DNA of 64,000 bases, from NCBI RefSeq assembly GCF_004766045.1, contig NZ_SPQQ01000010.1, positions 62,001 to 126,000 on the forward strand. The letters are read 5' to 3'. The stretch comes from Desulfosporosinus fructosivorans. GTDB taxonomy: Bacteria > Bacillota > Desulfitobacteriia > Desulfitobacteriales > Desulfitobacteriaceae. Below the pieces are notes generated by a model. It searched no databases and was not told the origin of the DNA. It worked only from the letters and a program-made list of their open reading frames with translations. A program made the translations under genes and the position numbers. How positions within the stretch are numbered: the stretch's first letter is position 1; each line of letters begins with the position of its first letter. Shown in pieces: positions 17,757 to 25,842 of this stretch.

Positions 17757-18032
17757 GTTAACCACTACGAGTGGTTACCTTTTTAGATTCCTAAGCCTTA
17801 CTCTCCCAAGGGTTTGAGATAATTTTTTACCGATAACCACTACTTTTCAAAAGGCACTCTATATATTTAAGACCTATGACTAATTAGTAAAATTGAGATA
17901 CTAACCCTTTCTCTATAGGGGAAAAGTAGTGGTTATGGTGGTTAAGTGGTTATCAGTACTTAAAAACCTAGTAATACCAAGGGTTTCAGGGCTTGAAATA
18001 GGTAACCACTCCGGTAACCACCGTTAACCACT
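17757..18032. repeat. Nine-copy TAACCAC(T) iteron-like cluster, candidate replication origin
   Basis: TAACCACT or its complement occurs at 17759-17766, 17770-17777 (inverted), 17834-17841, 17928-17935 (inverted), 17937-17944 (inverted variant), 17945-17952 (inverted), 18003-18010, 18015-18022 (variant ending CC) and 18025-18032. Copies often extend to G(G/T)TAACCACT. A 16-bp inverted repeat (ATAACCACTACTTTTC, 17833-17848, with its complement at 17921-17936) spans the AT-rich middle. The last copy contains the methyltransferase stop. The rest of the 313-bp gap (17711-18023) has no gene. Confidence 0.7.
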
Positions 18033-18974
18033 GTGAAATATATCACAGCCACCATATCTAATCCTTTTCTGAGCCATGTCGGTGTATTGAGGCTTTAGGT
18101 CAATAAAAATACTATCTCTTCCCAATTCCCTCGCCACCATCGCCACCGTCCCACTCCCTCCGAAGGGATCTAAAACCATGCCACCCTTTGGCGATCCTGC
18201 AAGAATACAGGGCCTCACGAGATCAGGGGGAAACACTGCGAAGTGTGCTCCCTTGAAAGGCTTAGTTGATATGGTCCACACGGTTCGCTTATTCCTTCCC
18301 TTGATGTTTTCCGTTGAGTCTTTCCGATCAGCTCTGTGGCTTACTTTGGCTTGACTAGGTATTGGGTTGATATGTTTTACATTAAATCTCTTAAAGGTCA
18401 ATTGAATAGGGTCTTTGGTTTTCTGATGCTCCCTGATTGAATCTGCATCATAAAAATACCTCGAGCTTTTGCTAAGCAGAAAAATATATTCATGGGACCG
18501 AGTCGGTCTATCCCTAACACTCGATGGCATTGCATTTGGTTTTTCCCATATGATGTCCGTACGAAGGAACCAACCATCAGCACGAAGAGCAAATGCAACC
18601 ATCCACGGGATCCCAACAAGGTCTTTATTCTTTAGCCCAGATGGTGCGCTCCTCCATCCCTTAATCTTATCTTTACCCTTCCATGCACTTCTCTCGGTAG
18701 TGAATGAGCCTCCTCCACCCTGACCCCCTGAGGCATAACTATCACCAAGATTTAACCATAGTGTTCCATCTGTCCGTAAAACTCGCCTAACAGCTCGAAA
18801 CACATTAACTAACTTATTCACATACTCTTCCGGAGTTTGTTCTAATCCAATCTGTCCCTCCACACCATAATCTCGCAACCTCCAATAAGGCGGAGAGGTT
18901 ACACAGCAATGGACAGATTCACTTGGTAAGGTCTCTATGATTTCCAAGGAATTTCCTGTTAGAAAAGTGTTCAT
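18024..18974 (-). CDS. Site-specific DNA methyltransferase (N4-cytosine/N6-adenine type)
   Basis: 316 aa. Motif IV TSPPY is at residues 26-30 ('VTSPPYWRLRDYG') and the AdoMet-binding motif 'LDPFGGSGTV' is at about 268-277, followed by 'IFIDLKPQYTDMAQKRI'. This order (catalytic motif first) is the beta class. The central part (SHEYIFLLSKSSRYFYD) is typical of phage orphan methylases. No restriction partner is nearby, so protection from host restriction or regulation is likely. It is encoded between the primase and the repeat cluster. Confidence 0.9.
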   Translation of the reverse strand: MNTFLTGNSLEIIETLPSESVHCCVTSPPYWRLRDYGVEGQIGLEQTPEEYVNKLVNVFRAVRRVLRTDGTLWLNLGDSYASGGQGGGGSFTTERSAWKGKDKIKGWRSAPSGLKNKDLVGIPWMVAFALRADGWFLRTDIIWEKPNAMPSSVRDRPTRSHEYIFLLSKSSRYFYDADSIREHQKTKDPIQLTFKRFNVKHINPIPSQAKVSHRADRKDSTENIKGRNKRTVWTISTKPFKGAHFAVFPPDLVRPCILAGSPKGGMVLDPFGGSGTVAMVARELGRDSIFIDLKPQYTDMAQKRIRYGGCDIFHSG

Positions 18975-19003
18975 CCTCTCTGCGCACCTCCCTCTCCTTA
19001 TAA

Positions 19004-21937
19004 TTAAAACAACCCTTCTGAATTTTCTTTAAACACAATACACCGGACAATTGCCCCGCCAAGTTTCTTCTGTATAGCAAATCTCATCTTCCCCTCCGAA
19101 TCAACCCTTTGTATAATCTTCCCCTGCTCTGCCCACGCCTTAATAATTTTCTGAGCTGATGAATACTTCGTCAGAAACTCATCAACCACACGGCGTATGA
19201 TGTAAATATTCGTACCGTCCTTGGTCCCTATTTTCTTAGTCGCAAAATCCTTTAGATACTCACTGTTCTCTCCAACCCAGTCCTGAAACTCCAACCACGC
19301 ACGCTCCGATTCGCTCGCCTCGGATTTCTTAATTAATTTATTGGCAATTTCCGTTCCCATTGCCATCGCCTCTGCTCCAGCCACAGCCTGATCAAGGCCG
19401 AATACCCAGATGCTACTGTAATAATCAGCCGTCATAACACAGGCCAGAGCGTCCAGGTGGCTATCTAATCTATCTGGATAATACTGCTTTAGCCATCCTT
19501 GAGCTTGACGACAGTAATTAATTATTTCTTTGCGTTGCTCCGTCCCCAGAGCATCCATCAGAGCGCGCATAAACGCTAGGCCTGCATGACCATGGCATTG
19601 CGGTAGGAATCCGTATAGGTATTTTGAAAACTCTAGATTACCAGCAAGCGGACCTCCTTCTAATTCGATGGCTCGCGTCATTAATCCATCCATTGAACTT
19701 GCGTTCGTAAGGGGACCCTCTCCAGTTGTCATGACAATTGTTCGCCACATATTGAGTTCTTGCAGGCCTGTTTTACCGCCTCGCCCCTTGCCCTTTCCTT
19801 GAGCTAACATATACAGCATTGGGGAAATTTCCTGTTTCTGAGCCTGACTCAGGACCTCGCGCTCGTCAATCCCAAAAGGTATATCACAAAATAAACTCGC
19901 CCTGCGCTCAACAGATGTCGTAGTGTTGTTAAAGCTGTAAATAATCGGATCTGGATCACCCCATATAGACATCGCCGTCCAGAGCGTAGCACTTTTACCA
20001 CCTGTGGAATCTCCGTGGTTATGGATAATAAAGTTACGTTGAGCAAGTGGTTTAAGTAGAGGAGCCGCAAACCCAGCTGCAATAATAAATCTCGCACTTG
20101 GAGAGTAATTACGAACTTGGTTGGCTACGTTTAACCAGTCGGAATACTCACCAACCGGAGAAAGACCCTTTACCGCGTGCCGTGACCCCATGTCGTCAAC
20201 ATCGATCTCGACCTCTTTTGTGAGTCCAGGGAATACGAATTCTTTACCCCTCCATCCGAGACGAGAGACAGCTTTTAACGTCGGAATGTGAGGATTGATA
20301 TATAGGTAGTCATCAAGATATTTGGCCAAATATTTAGCACCCTCAGAAGAGACTCCAATACCTTTGTCTGCAAGCCCGATAACCTTGCGGGAGTCCACGG
20401 CCATCGATCTCGGGATAACAATGTCACGCCACTTGTCCATGTGCTGGTAAGATATCTTAAGCGACTCCGTCTCCGTGTCTGTATTAAACAGTCGGGCTGA
20501 AATATACAGAGGACATCCGCAAGCTCGGGTAACAATAGGACCGTTTTCTGACCACTTGACATGGTTAATTCCTGCCGGAGTTACTTTGAAATTGTCCGGA
20601 ATCTTATCCTGCATGGAATCAGTGTCGAGTCCAGAAGTCTGCACACGCACTGGTAAATCCATTACTTCATCAGTTGGTATTTCCGCGACTTCTGAGTTAG
20701 TCATTTTCTGAGTATGTTGCTTAATAGCTCGCTCTAGGTCGACAAGGTTAATGATGCCCTTGAGCTTGTCCTTCGTGCGAGCATAAAGCGCTGCGTCTTG
20801 TTTTTTAACGATTGATAGCGCGGTCAGCATGTCGTCGTTGAATATTTTTTCGACACTCGGGATCCCGATCATATTAACTTTTGCACGAGCGATGCCTACT
20901 GTACCGAGGGAGAATGAGCAAGGAGATTTAACGCCACAGCCACCAGAGGGGCATATGAAGGAGTGATTCGAGCGAATGTACTCGCAAGTATGAGGATTCA
21001 TCTTGAGGGCCTCAGAGAGTCTAAAGTCCGTCCCCTTCGGAGTATAACGACCTTTATCTGGAGAGGATAACTCATGACACTTATCGATCCCGTCTGTACC
21101 TCTGACAACGTTTGTGAGCATCGAAAGCCATTCACCGTAAGTAATTTTCTGAGCGTTAATCAGGCAGTGTTGTAAAAACTGACAGTTGGCTATCATTAAG
21201 TCCGAACTCGCGTCCGTGGATCGTCGCTCGAAGGATCCGTGATTCGTTATCTCCGAGCGAAAGTCGATATCTGGAATTAAGTCTTCCAGCTCCGATGGAT
21301 CATAGCGTATCGTTTCGTTGAAATGCGTAATGTAAACCGACTGTTTCTGTCCGAGTTTATGGTTTAGCGTACCGGGTACACGGAGAACGCGGGAGAGATC
21401 TGCAGTAGAATCGAATTTCCACCCACGCTCACTTGCGAGAGTTTTGATGTACGCCTGAAGGCGAATCATGAGGTTCGAGGCCCGAAGGTTTTCTTCTTGA
21501 GTGTCGAATAGCCAGGCTTCCTTGAGGAGCCAGTACATGTGCATGCCGTTCCCGGACCAAATCGTGATGGAGGGTTGTAAAAACTCAGGTAATATCGAGA
21601 GCGCCTCTTCGACTGTATCCGGTAGATCGGTTTGTTTGTGAGCTGGCCCAAGTATGTCAATGTCCATCCAGAGAGCTGGGATGAAGGAAACGTTGTTGGC
21701 GAGTGGTCGCTTATTGTCTGAGATATCAACCATAGATCCACCAAGACCGAAGTATATATCTCTCTCATCCTGCATTGCCTGAGCAGCGTTTATCATGATC
21801 CGGAGATCATCGACAGGAAAGGACCATGTTCTGTGATCGGGCAGTGTCCAGAGATACAGGTTGCCCGATTCGAGATTACCGTATAGTGCGTTTAAAAATT
21901 TGTGAGTGTCCGTATTTGAGCCTGTATCTTGGTTCAC
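19004..21937 (-). CDS. AEP primase - DUF927 helicase fusion, replication protein
   Basis: 977 aa, GTG start at 21937. The N-terminal primase-polymerase part has the AEP triad: 'WMDIDI' (91-94), 'SGNGMHMYW' (128-136) and 'DLSRVLRVPGTLNHK' (180-194). A Cys-rich segment (HTCEYIRSNHSFICPSGGCG, near 316-335) could bind zinc. The C-terminal half is a DUF927-type helicase with Walker A GDSTGGKSA (642-650) and 'FGIDEREVLSQ' as the following acidic motif. It should prime and unwind DNA at the phage origin, probably the adjacent repeat cluster. Length is typical for these fusions. Confidence 0.8.
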   Translation of the reverse strand: MNQDTGSNTDTHKFLNALYGNLESGNLYLWTLPDHRTWSFPVDDLRIMINAAQAMQDERDIYFGLGGSMVDISDNKRPLANNVSFIPALWMDIDILGPAHKQTDLPDTVEEALSILPEFLQPSITIWSGNGMHMYWLLKEAWLFDTQEENLRASNLMIRLQAYIKTLASERGWKFDSTADLSRVLRVPGTLNHKLGQKQSVYITHFNETIRYDPSELEDLIPDIDFRSEITNHGSFERRSTDASSDLMIANCQFLQHCLINAQKITYGEWLSMLTNVVRGTDGIDKCHELSSPDKGRYTPKGTDFRLSEALKMNPHTCEYIRSNHSFICPSGGCGVKSPCSFSLGTVGIARAKVNMIGIPSVEKIFNDDMLTALSIVKKQDAALYARTKDKLKGIINLVDLERAIKQHTQKMTNSEVAEIPTDEVMDLPVRVQTSGLDTDSMQDKIPDNFKVTPAGINHVKWSENGPIVTRACGCPLYISARLFNTDTETESLKISYQHMDKWRDIVIPRSMAVDSRKVIGLADKGIGVSSEGAKYLAKYLDDYLYINPHIPTLKAVSRLGWRGKEFVFPGLTKEVEIDVDDMGSRHAVKGLSPVGEYSDWLNVANQVRNYSPSARFIIAAGFAAPLLKPLAQRNFIIHNHGDSTGGKSATLWTAMSIWGDPDPIIYSFNNTTTSVERRASLFCDIPFGIDEREVLSQAQKQEISPMLYMLAQGKGKGRGGKTGLQELNMWRTIVMTTGEGPLTNASSMDGLMTRAIELEGGPLAGNLEFSKYLYGFLPQCHGHAGLAFMRALMDALGTEQRKEIINYCRQAQGWLKQYYPDRLDSHLDALACVMTADYYSSIWVFGLDQAVAGAEAMAMGTEIANKLIKKSEASESERAWLEFQDWVGENSEYLKDFATKKIGTKDGTNIYIIRRVVDEFLTKYSSAQKIIKAWAEQGKIIQRVDSEGKMRFAIQKKLGGAIVRCIVFKENSEGLF

Positions 21938-21951
21938 TGGTACACCTTCCC

Positions 21952-22314
21952 TCAGCTGCCGTTGATAATATTGATAACGTCCTCGATAGATCGGGCTACA
22001 CCTGCACAGGCACCTGTTTTAAGAGCCTGCGATATAAAGTTGATCTGCTCTGCTGACGGTTTACCCTTTAGGGCCTTAACTTCTACGAAGAGCGCCTTGC
22101 CTCCGGGAAGGACACCGACGAGATCTGGAAACCCATCTGGAACACCAGTATTAAAGGGGCGTGGGTTAAGGATTGTTATACTACCATCTTTATTCTTAAT
22201 AATTTTTGAGCCAGTCCACCCACTCCCTACATTGACTCTAAACAGGAGGCCATCAGGGATTTGCTTAGAGAAGTCGATGCGGATTTTTGATTGGATGTCG
22301 TGTTCGCTAGTCAT
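21952..22314 (-). CDS. VRR-NUC domain nuclease
   Basis: 120 aa. It begins with the usual 'SEHDIQSKIRIDF' helix. The nuclease core is 'GVPDGFPDLVG' (57-67) and 'ALFVEVKALKGKPSAEQ' (74-90), giving the PD-(D/E)xK residues D64, E78 and K80 plus Q90. Stand-alone VRR-NUC proteins are common in phage replication operons and are thought to be structure-specific nucleases. Its start overlaps the YopX gene stop. Confidence 0.85.
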   Translation of the reverse strand: MTSEHDIQSKIRIDFSKQIPDGLLFRVNVGSGWTGSKIIKNKDGSITILNPRPFNTGVPDGFPDLVGVLPGGKALFVEVKALKGKPSAEQINFISQALKTGACAGVARSIEDVINIINGS

Positions 22315-22763
22315 AACTGGGGACCAGTAATGAGTTCTGGATTGTCATGGGAGTTGCCGAAAACCTTCAGATGATATTTATATACTGCATTCCCTAAGAA
22401 ATCACTCTGGGTATGAATCATGTAAGCTCCTAATTCTTTATCAAAAATAATACGAACTGGATAATTTAAAACTTTTTCATTGTGTAGTAAATCAGTATCA
22501 TAAATTTCTTGACCTTCTGGATATTCCTTGGTTCGCGTTGAGTCTCTTAACCAGATAAACTGCCCGACTGTTTCAGGATCAACTTCAAACAATGGCGTAT
22601 TTCTATGCAAGCGACCATTCATTACTTCGTATCGAGTACCGCATGGGATTATATAAGCCAACTGCTTACCTTCTGCCGTTTCCCCTTTAAATAAGCTGCC
22701 GTAAACAAATTCTCCCATTTCGTTATCAATTCGTTTCCCGCGAAACTTAATCTCTCTTCCCAT
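22311..22763 (-). CDS. YopX family protein
   Basis: 150 aa. The opening MGREIKFRGKRID, then 'FVYGSLF' and 'VDPETVGQFIWLRD...GQEIYDTDLL', is the diagnostic sequence of the YopX family, which is frequent in Firmicutes prophages. The function is not established. The protein is small, beta-rich and probably intracellular. Part of a tightly packed early operon, 4 bases downstream of a membrane protein gene. Confidence 0.85.
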   Translation of the reverse strand: MGREIKFRGKRIDNEMGEFVYGSLFKGETAEGKQLAYIIPCGTRYEVMNGRLHRNTPLFEVDPETVGQFIWLRDSTRTKEYPEGQEIYDTDLLHNEKVLNYPVRIIFDKELGAYMIHTQSDFLGNAVYKYHLKVFGNSHDNPELITGPQL

Positions 22764-22767
22764 CTCG

Positions 22768-22998
22768 TCACATCCCCCTCGCCCTATTCAACGCCTTGCA
22801 GGACCGTTCGTATCTCTTTTTCCCGAAGTCGGGAGCATTCCAATAGTTCTCATTAATCTCAACCCACTCTTCCAACGCTCCATACAGTTCATTAATGATC
22901 TCATCAGAACCCTTCGCCACGAACATAAGCGACATGGTAATCACTCCGATAATCACACCGACCATTATGCCAATAAATATTCCACCGTAGAACGTCAT
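22768..22998 (-). CDS. Small single-pass membrane protein
   Basis: 76 aa. Residues 3-28 are strongly hydrophobic and Gly/Ile/Val-rich (FYGGIFIGIMVGVIIGVITM), then a short charged cytoplasmic domain (YGALEEWVEINENYWNAPDF) with Arg/Lys at the end. The ATG overlaps the stop of the upstream gene. No family is recognised. It could be a superinfection or regulatory membrane protein, but this is speculative. Confidence 0.55.
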   Translation of the reverse strand: MTFYGGIFIGIMVGVIIGVITMSLMFVAKGSDEIINELYGALEEWVEINENYWNAPDFGKKRYERSCKALNRARGM

Positions 22999-23393
22999 GT
23001 GGATCCACCGCCTTGAGCTTTGGTTAGGGCTTGTTTGATAATATTTGGTGTTTCCAATGCAGAATCACCGCTATCAAGATCAGGCATCTGAATATATCCG
23101 TTCTCGATTCCGTTTGTTATGAAGGTCAATGCCCTTTGTAATGCTTCGTACATATCGGGAGCAGCTGAAATGAGATTGGCATTAGCATAAGCTTCTTTTG
23201 CTTGCCTGATCTCTACTTCGTTGAAAACGTCGCCCTCATCGCCATCAAACAAACATCCATGGTCATAATCAATTTCCAGATGACTAGGAAACTCACTATG
23301 ATTTTCAATAGCCTTGCCCATTCTAATAATGTGGCCATCTTCTGTTTCTTCGAGTTCCCATGGCCCAGGTGTAAACTTTGGCTTATCCTGCAT
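22995..23393 (-). CDS. Phage hypothetical protein, 'FTPGPW' type
   Basis: 132 aa from ATG 23393 (MQDKPKFTPGPWELEETEDG), selected by AAGGAGG; a longer frame would overlap the upstream gene by nearly 190 bases. The FTPGPW opening and 'AYANANLISAAPDMYEALQRAL' toward the C-terminus are a well-known pattern of small phage proteins of unknown function. A negatively charged middle region is present. It ends overlapping the membrane protein start. Confidence 0.7.
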   Translation of the reverse strand: MQDKPKFTPGPWELEETEDGHIIRMGKAIENHSEFPSHLEIDYDHGCLFDGDEGDVFNEVEIRQAKEAYANANLISAAPDMYEALQRALTFITNGIENGYIQMPDLDSGDSALETPNIIKQALTKAQGGGST

Positions 23394-23865
23394 CACTGGT
23401 GTCCTCCTTCGCCAAGAGTGCGGCTTTGCAGATTGCTTCAGGTATAGTTGGTGCCCATATTTCTTCCTGTCCAGGACTACCCATGTTACCCCAAGTAATA
23501 AGCCAACCGACATCACCCACATCATATTCATCTTGAAATGAGCTTGATATTTCATAGGATCTACCCTTACACATCTTCTCAACTACATCCCACGCTACTG
23601 ATATGTCAGTTGAGTAGCATGGTGGAATAAACACTTTATGGGGTTCGCTGTAATTAATCTTCGTGCCGTTATTATCGACATATGGCGTGTAGTTATCTGC
23701 ATTTTTTCTATCTCCATCAGTAAAAATAATCAATGGGCGTTCATGCTTTTTGCGGTCATCCCATCTATATACTGTCTTTCTTCCTGTCCATCCAAAAACT
23801 TTCTCAGCTACCAACGCATCCAATTCCCGACCAGGCACCATCGCCAGAATCTCATCTCTTGTCAA
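23383..23865 (-). CDS. Phage ABA sandwich domain protein (BC1872-like)
   Basis: 160 aa with TTG start at 23865 (GGGAGGGG upstream). The opening 'MTRDEILAMVPGRELDALVAEKVFGW' (shown in two parts: residues 1-12 and 13-26) and 'PPCYSTDISVAWDVVEKM' near residue 85 match the ABA sandwich domain common in Bacillus and Clostridia phages. Function is unknown. The start overlaps the HD gene stop by 4 bases. Confidence 0.75.
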   Translation of the reverse strand: MTRDEILAMVPGRELDALVAEKVFGWTGRKTVYRWDDRKKHERPLIIFTDGDRKNADNYTPYVDNNGTKINYSEPHKVFIPPCYSTDISVAWDVVEKMCKGRSYEISSSFQDEYDVGDVGWLITWGNMGSPGQEEIWAPTIPEAICKAALLAKEDTSDAG

Positions 23866-24422
23866 AACAACCCCTCCTTCCCTTCTAAAGCATAAGTCGC
23901 CTCCATATCTGCTAAGTGCAGGTACAGAGCCAATGGATAAGCCCTAAACGCATCTCCTAATGCCTGAGATAAACCATAATCCTGTATCCCTGGGGTAAAT
24001 CCTCCCATGTGCCAACGGATCGCCATAAACTCCGAGGTCTTGAGTTTCATGAACCTGTTAATGAGTAGCGCCGATTTTTCACCGTGTCCGTAAGGGAATT
24101 GGTCTTTGACAACGTATCTTGGCTGTTTAGACCATTTTCCTTTTTCGTCTTGAACATTTTTCATCTCTACACCATAAAAATTAATCTTGCAGAAGTCGTG
24201 AGCTAAAGCGGTGATGATGACTGATTCCTGATCCAGCATGTCTCTCGTGGCTAGACAACGATAAACATTCAACGAATGCTCCAGTAACCCGCCCTCCCTC
24301 GACAAGTGGTATTTCGTTGAGCATGGAGCAGTGTAGAAATCGGTAGTTTCTAGCCAAGCGAGTAATTCGGGGACTCCTTCGCGCTTAACGCTTTGCCAGA
24401 GTTCGATGTAGCGGTTTTTCAA
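23862..24422 (-). CDS. HD domain phosphohydrolase
   Basis: 186 aa, TTG start at 24422. It has 'KYHLSREGGLLEHSLNVYR' (His near 39 and 49), 'TALAHDFCKINF' (H75-D76) and a downstream 'LHLADMEATY' acidic residue, in the H...HD...D order of HD phosphohydrolases. Substrates in phages include dNMPs or cyclic nucleotides. Its start overlaps the end of the upstream membrane gene by 38 bases. Confidence 0.75.
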   Translation of the reverse strand: MKNRYIELWQSVKREGVPELLAWLETTDFYTAPCSTKYHLSREGGLLEHSLNVYRCLATRDMLDQESVIITALAHDFCKINFYGVEMKNVQDEKGKWSKQPRYVVKDQFPYGHGEKSALLINRFMKLKTSEFMAIRWHMGGFTPGIQDYGLSQALGDAFRAYPLALYLHLADMEATYALEGKEGLF

Positions 24423-24840
24423 AACACTCGCCTCCTACGCCCTCACCAAGGACTTTAGTCCAGTTGCACGCTTCGGCTTTTTTCTCGAACTCTAGATAAA
24501 TTCTCTCAAGCCTATCTGCTTCATCAAAGTCTTCTCGCTTGAGAGCTTTGACGCACTCTTTAAGTGCCTTTTCTGATTGGTTGAAGTACCAAGAAATTTT
24601 AAGCAACGCAACTAATTTTTTCAGAGATCCCCTTAACTCAATATTCAGGTTAACTAACGAACCGATTACGTGCCCAAGTATGAAAGCCATTCCAACCAAT
24701 ATCCCAAGACCAGCAATCATGTCAGCGAATCCCTCTGCTGCGCTCTGTGCGCGTAAGTTCCAACCGAAGAACCACGTTTCCAAGACGTTAAACACGAATG
24801 CCACTAGGATTATGAGTAAGCCTTTTTTGAGGTAGTTCAT
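24385..24840 (-). CDS. Membrane protein with two transmembrane segments
   Basis: 151 aa from ATG 24840 (MNYLKKGLLIILVAFVFNVL), chosen for the GGGAGG site 8 bases upstream. Hydrophobic helices lie at about 6-25 and 40-65 (MIAGLGILVGMAFILGHVIG). The C-terminal half is a soluble charged helix (LKECVKALKREDFDEADRLE). Topology suggests an inner membrane protein with a cytoplasmic tail. Unknown family. Confidence 0.6.
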   Translation of the reverse strand: MNYLKKGLLIILVAFVFNVLETWFFGWNLRAQSAAEGFADMIAGLGILVGMAFILGHVIGSLVNLNIELRGSLKKLVALLKISWYFNQSEKALKECVKALKREDFDEADRLERIYLEFEKKAEACNWTKVLGEGVGGECFEKPLHRTLAKR

Positions 24841-24881
24841 ACAGGTTTCCTCCCCTTTATCACAAAATATCTCTACCTGTC

Positions 24882-25523
24882 TCAAGTCTGGCTGATCTTC
24901 TTCCTCTCTCCAATTTTGTTATAAATATCAGCAATGATAACCCCTGTCCTTGTTAGATCAGCGTCATTTTGAATCAGATGGAGCTTGTTTAACTTTACGA
25001 GCTGTTTTCGAGAAACAAGAATGAGATTATCTAACTCAAAATTTCGCCTGTTCCCATCTCCGAAAATCACTACATGTCCCTTTGGCACAGGACCGTTTGT
25101 AGACTCCCAAATTAAGAGGTGCTTACCTTTCCAGTTGTGCTGGAATTTGCCATCATCTATCTTCACTTGGATATATCCGTCCTTGGTGATTCTCTCAGAG
25201 CCAAGCGGGGACCAGTTGTGAGACTTATTTCCCTTCTTGAACTGCGTATGTTTCATCCCGGGATAACTGATTCCCTTTTGCCCTTTATTAGCCGGCACAT
25301 GGCCTTTTCTGAATTGCGTAGGTTCGTAACCTTTATTAAGCCGTGTGTCACGTCCATTGTGCAGCCCGTGTCGATCAGATAAGGAAACTATTGCCGAAAC
25401 CTTTAAGTCCATCCCAAATTTCCCATTGAACATTGCTGTTAATTCCTTGAAGCTTCGTCCATGGATGTGGGCTGTTAAATATTCGATATGCTCAGATCTG
25501 TATTTTCGATTAATAGTAATCAC
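24882..25523 (-). CDS. HNH endonuclease with helix-turn-helix
   Basis: 213 aa with a GTG start overlapping the upstream stop (GTGA). Residues 10-55 look like a helix-turn-helix (SFKELTAMFNGKFGMDLKVS). Residues 65-105 hold two NUMOD-like repeats ('TQFRKGHVPANKG', 'TQFKKGNKSHNWSPLGSERI'). The HNH_3 core is 'WKGKHLLIWESTNGPVPKGH' with 'FGDGNRRNFELDNL'. Likely a homing-type endonuclease or DNA-nicking enzyme. It is not inside an intron as far as I can see. Confidence 0.8.
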   Translation of the reverse strand: MITINRKYRSEHIEYLTAHIHGRSFKELTAMFNGKFGMDLKVSAIVSLSDRHGLHNGRDTRLNKGYEPTQFRKGHVPANKGQKGISYPGMKHTQFKKGNKSHNWSPLGSERITKDGYIQVKIDDGKFQHNWKGKHLLIWESTNGPVPKGHVVIFGDGNRRNFELDNLILVSRKQLVKLNKLHLIQNDADLTRTGVIIADIYNKIGERKKISQT

Positions 25524-25774
25524 TCCCCTGTTGGAAGAAATGTTTCACGCAACATGGCTGGCATTCTTTTACTGTCACCACCCAGATATTCATCTTGTAT
25601 TTTCATGGCATCGAGAACTAATTTGCCATTAGCAATAATTTGAGTGGAAACCTGAGTTATCGCCTTTGCCCTGTCAATTTCTTCTACCAACTGCTCACCC
25701 TTAAGCTCTTCATCTCCTAATCGCTCTAGCTGGGCGAATAAATGGTTATTTAAATCACCTAGTGAGTTTTTCAT
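25520..25774 (-). CDS. Conserved small phage protein
   Basis: 84 aa, MKNSLGDLNNHLFAQLERLGDE..., with AGGAGAGG upstream. It is all-helical; the pattern 'NSLxDLNNHLFAQLERL ... EIDRAKAITxVxxxII' is one I recognise from many Firmicutes prophages as a protein of unknown function. Its stop overlaps the HNH gene start. Confidence 0.7.
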   Translation of the reverse strand: MKNSLGDLNNHLFAQLERLGDEELKGEQLVEEIDRAKAITQVSTQIIANGKLVLDAMKIQDEYLGGDSKRMPAMLRETFLPTGE

Positions 25775-25842
25775 ATTTATTCCTCTCCTTTATCAAAATA
25801 TCGTCATCTGTCTCAAATCCACGGCCCTACCAGATCTGCCCC

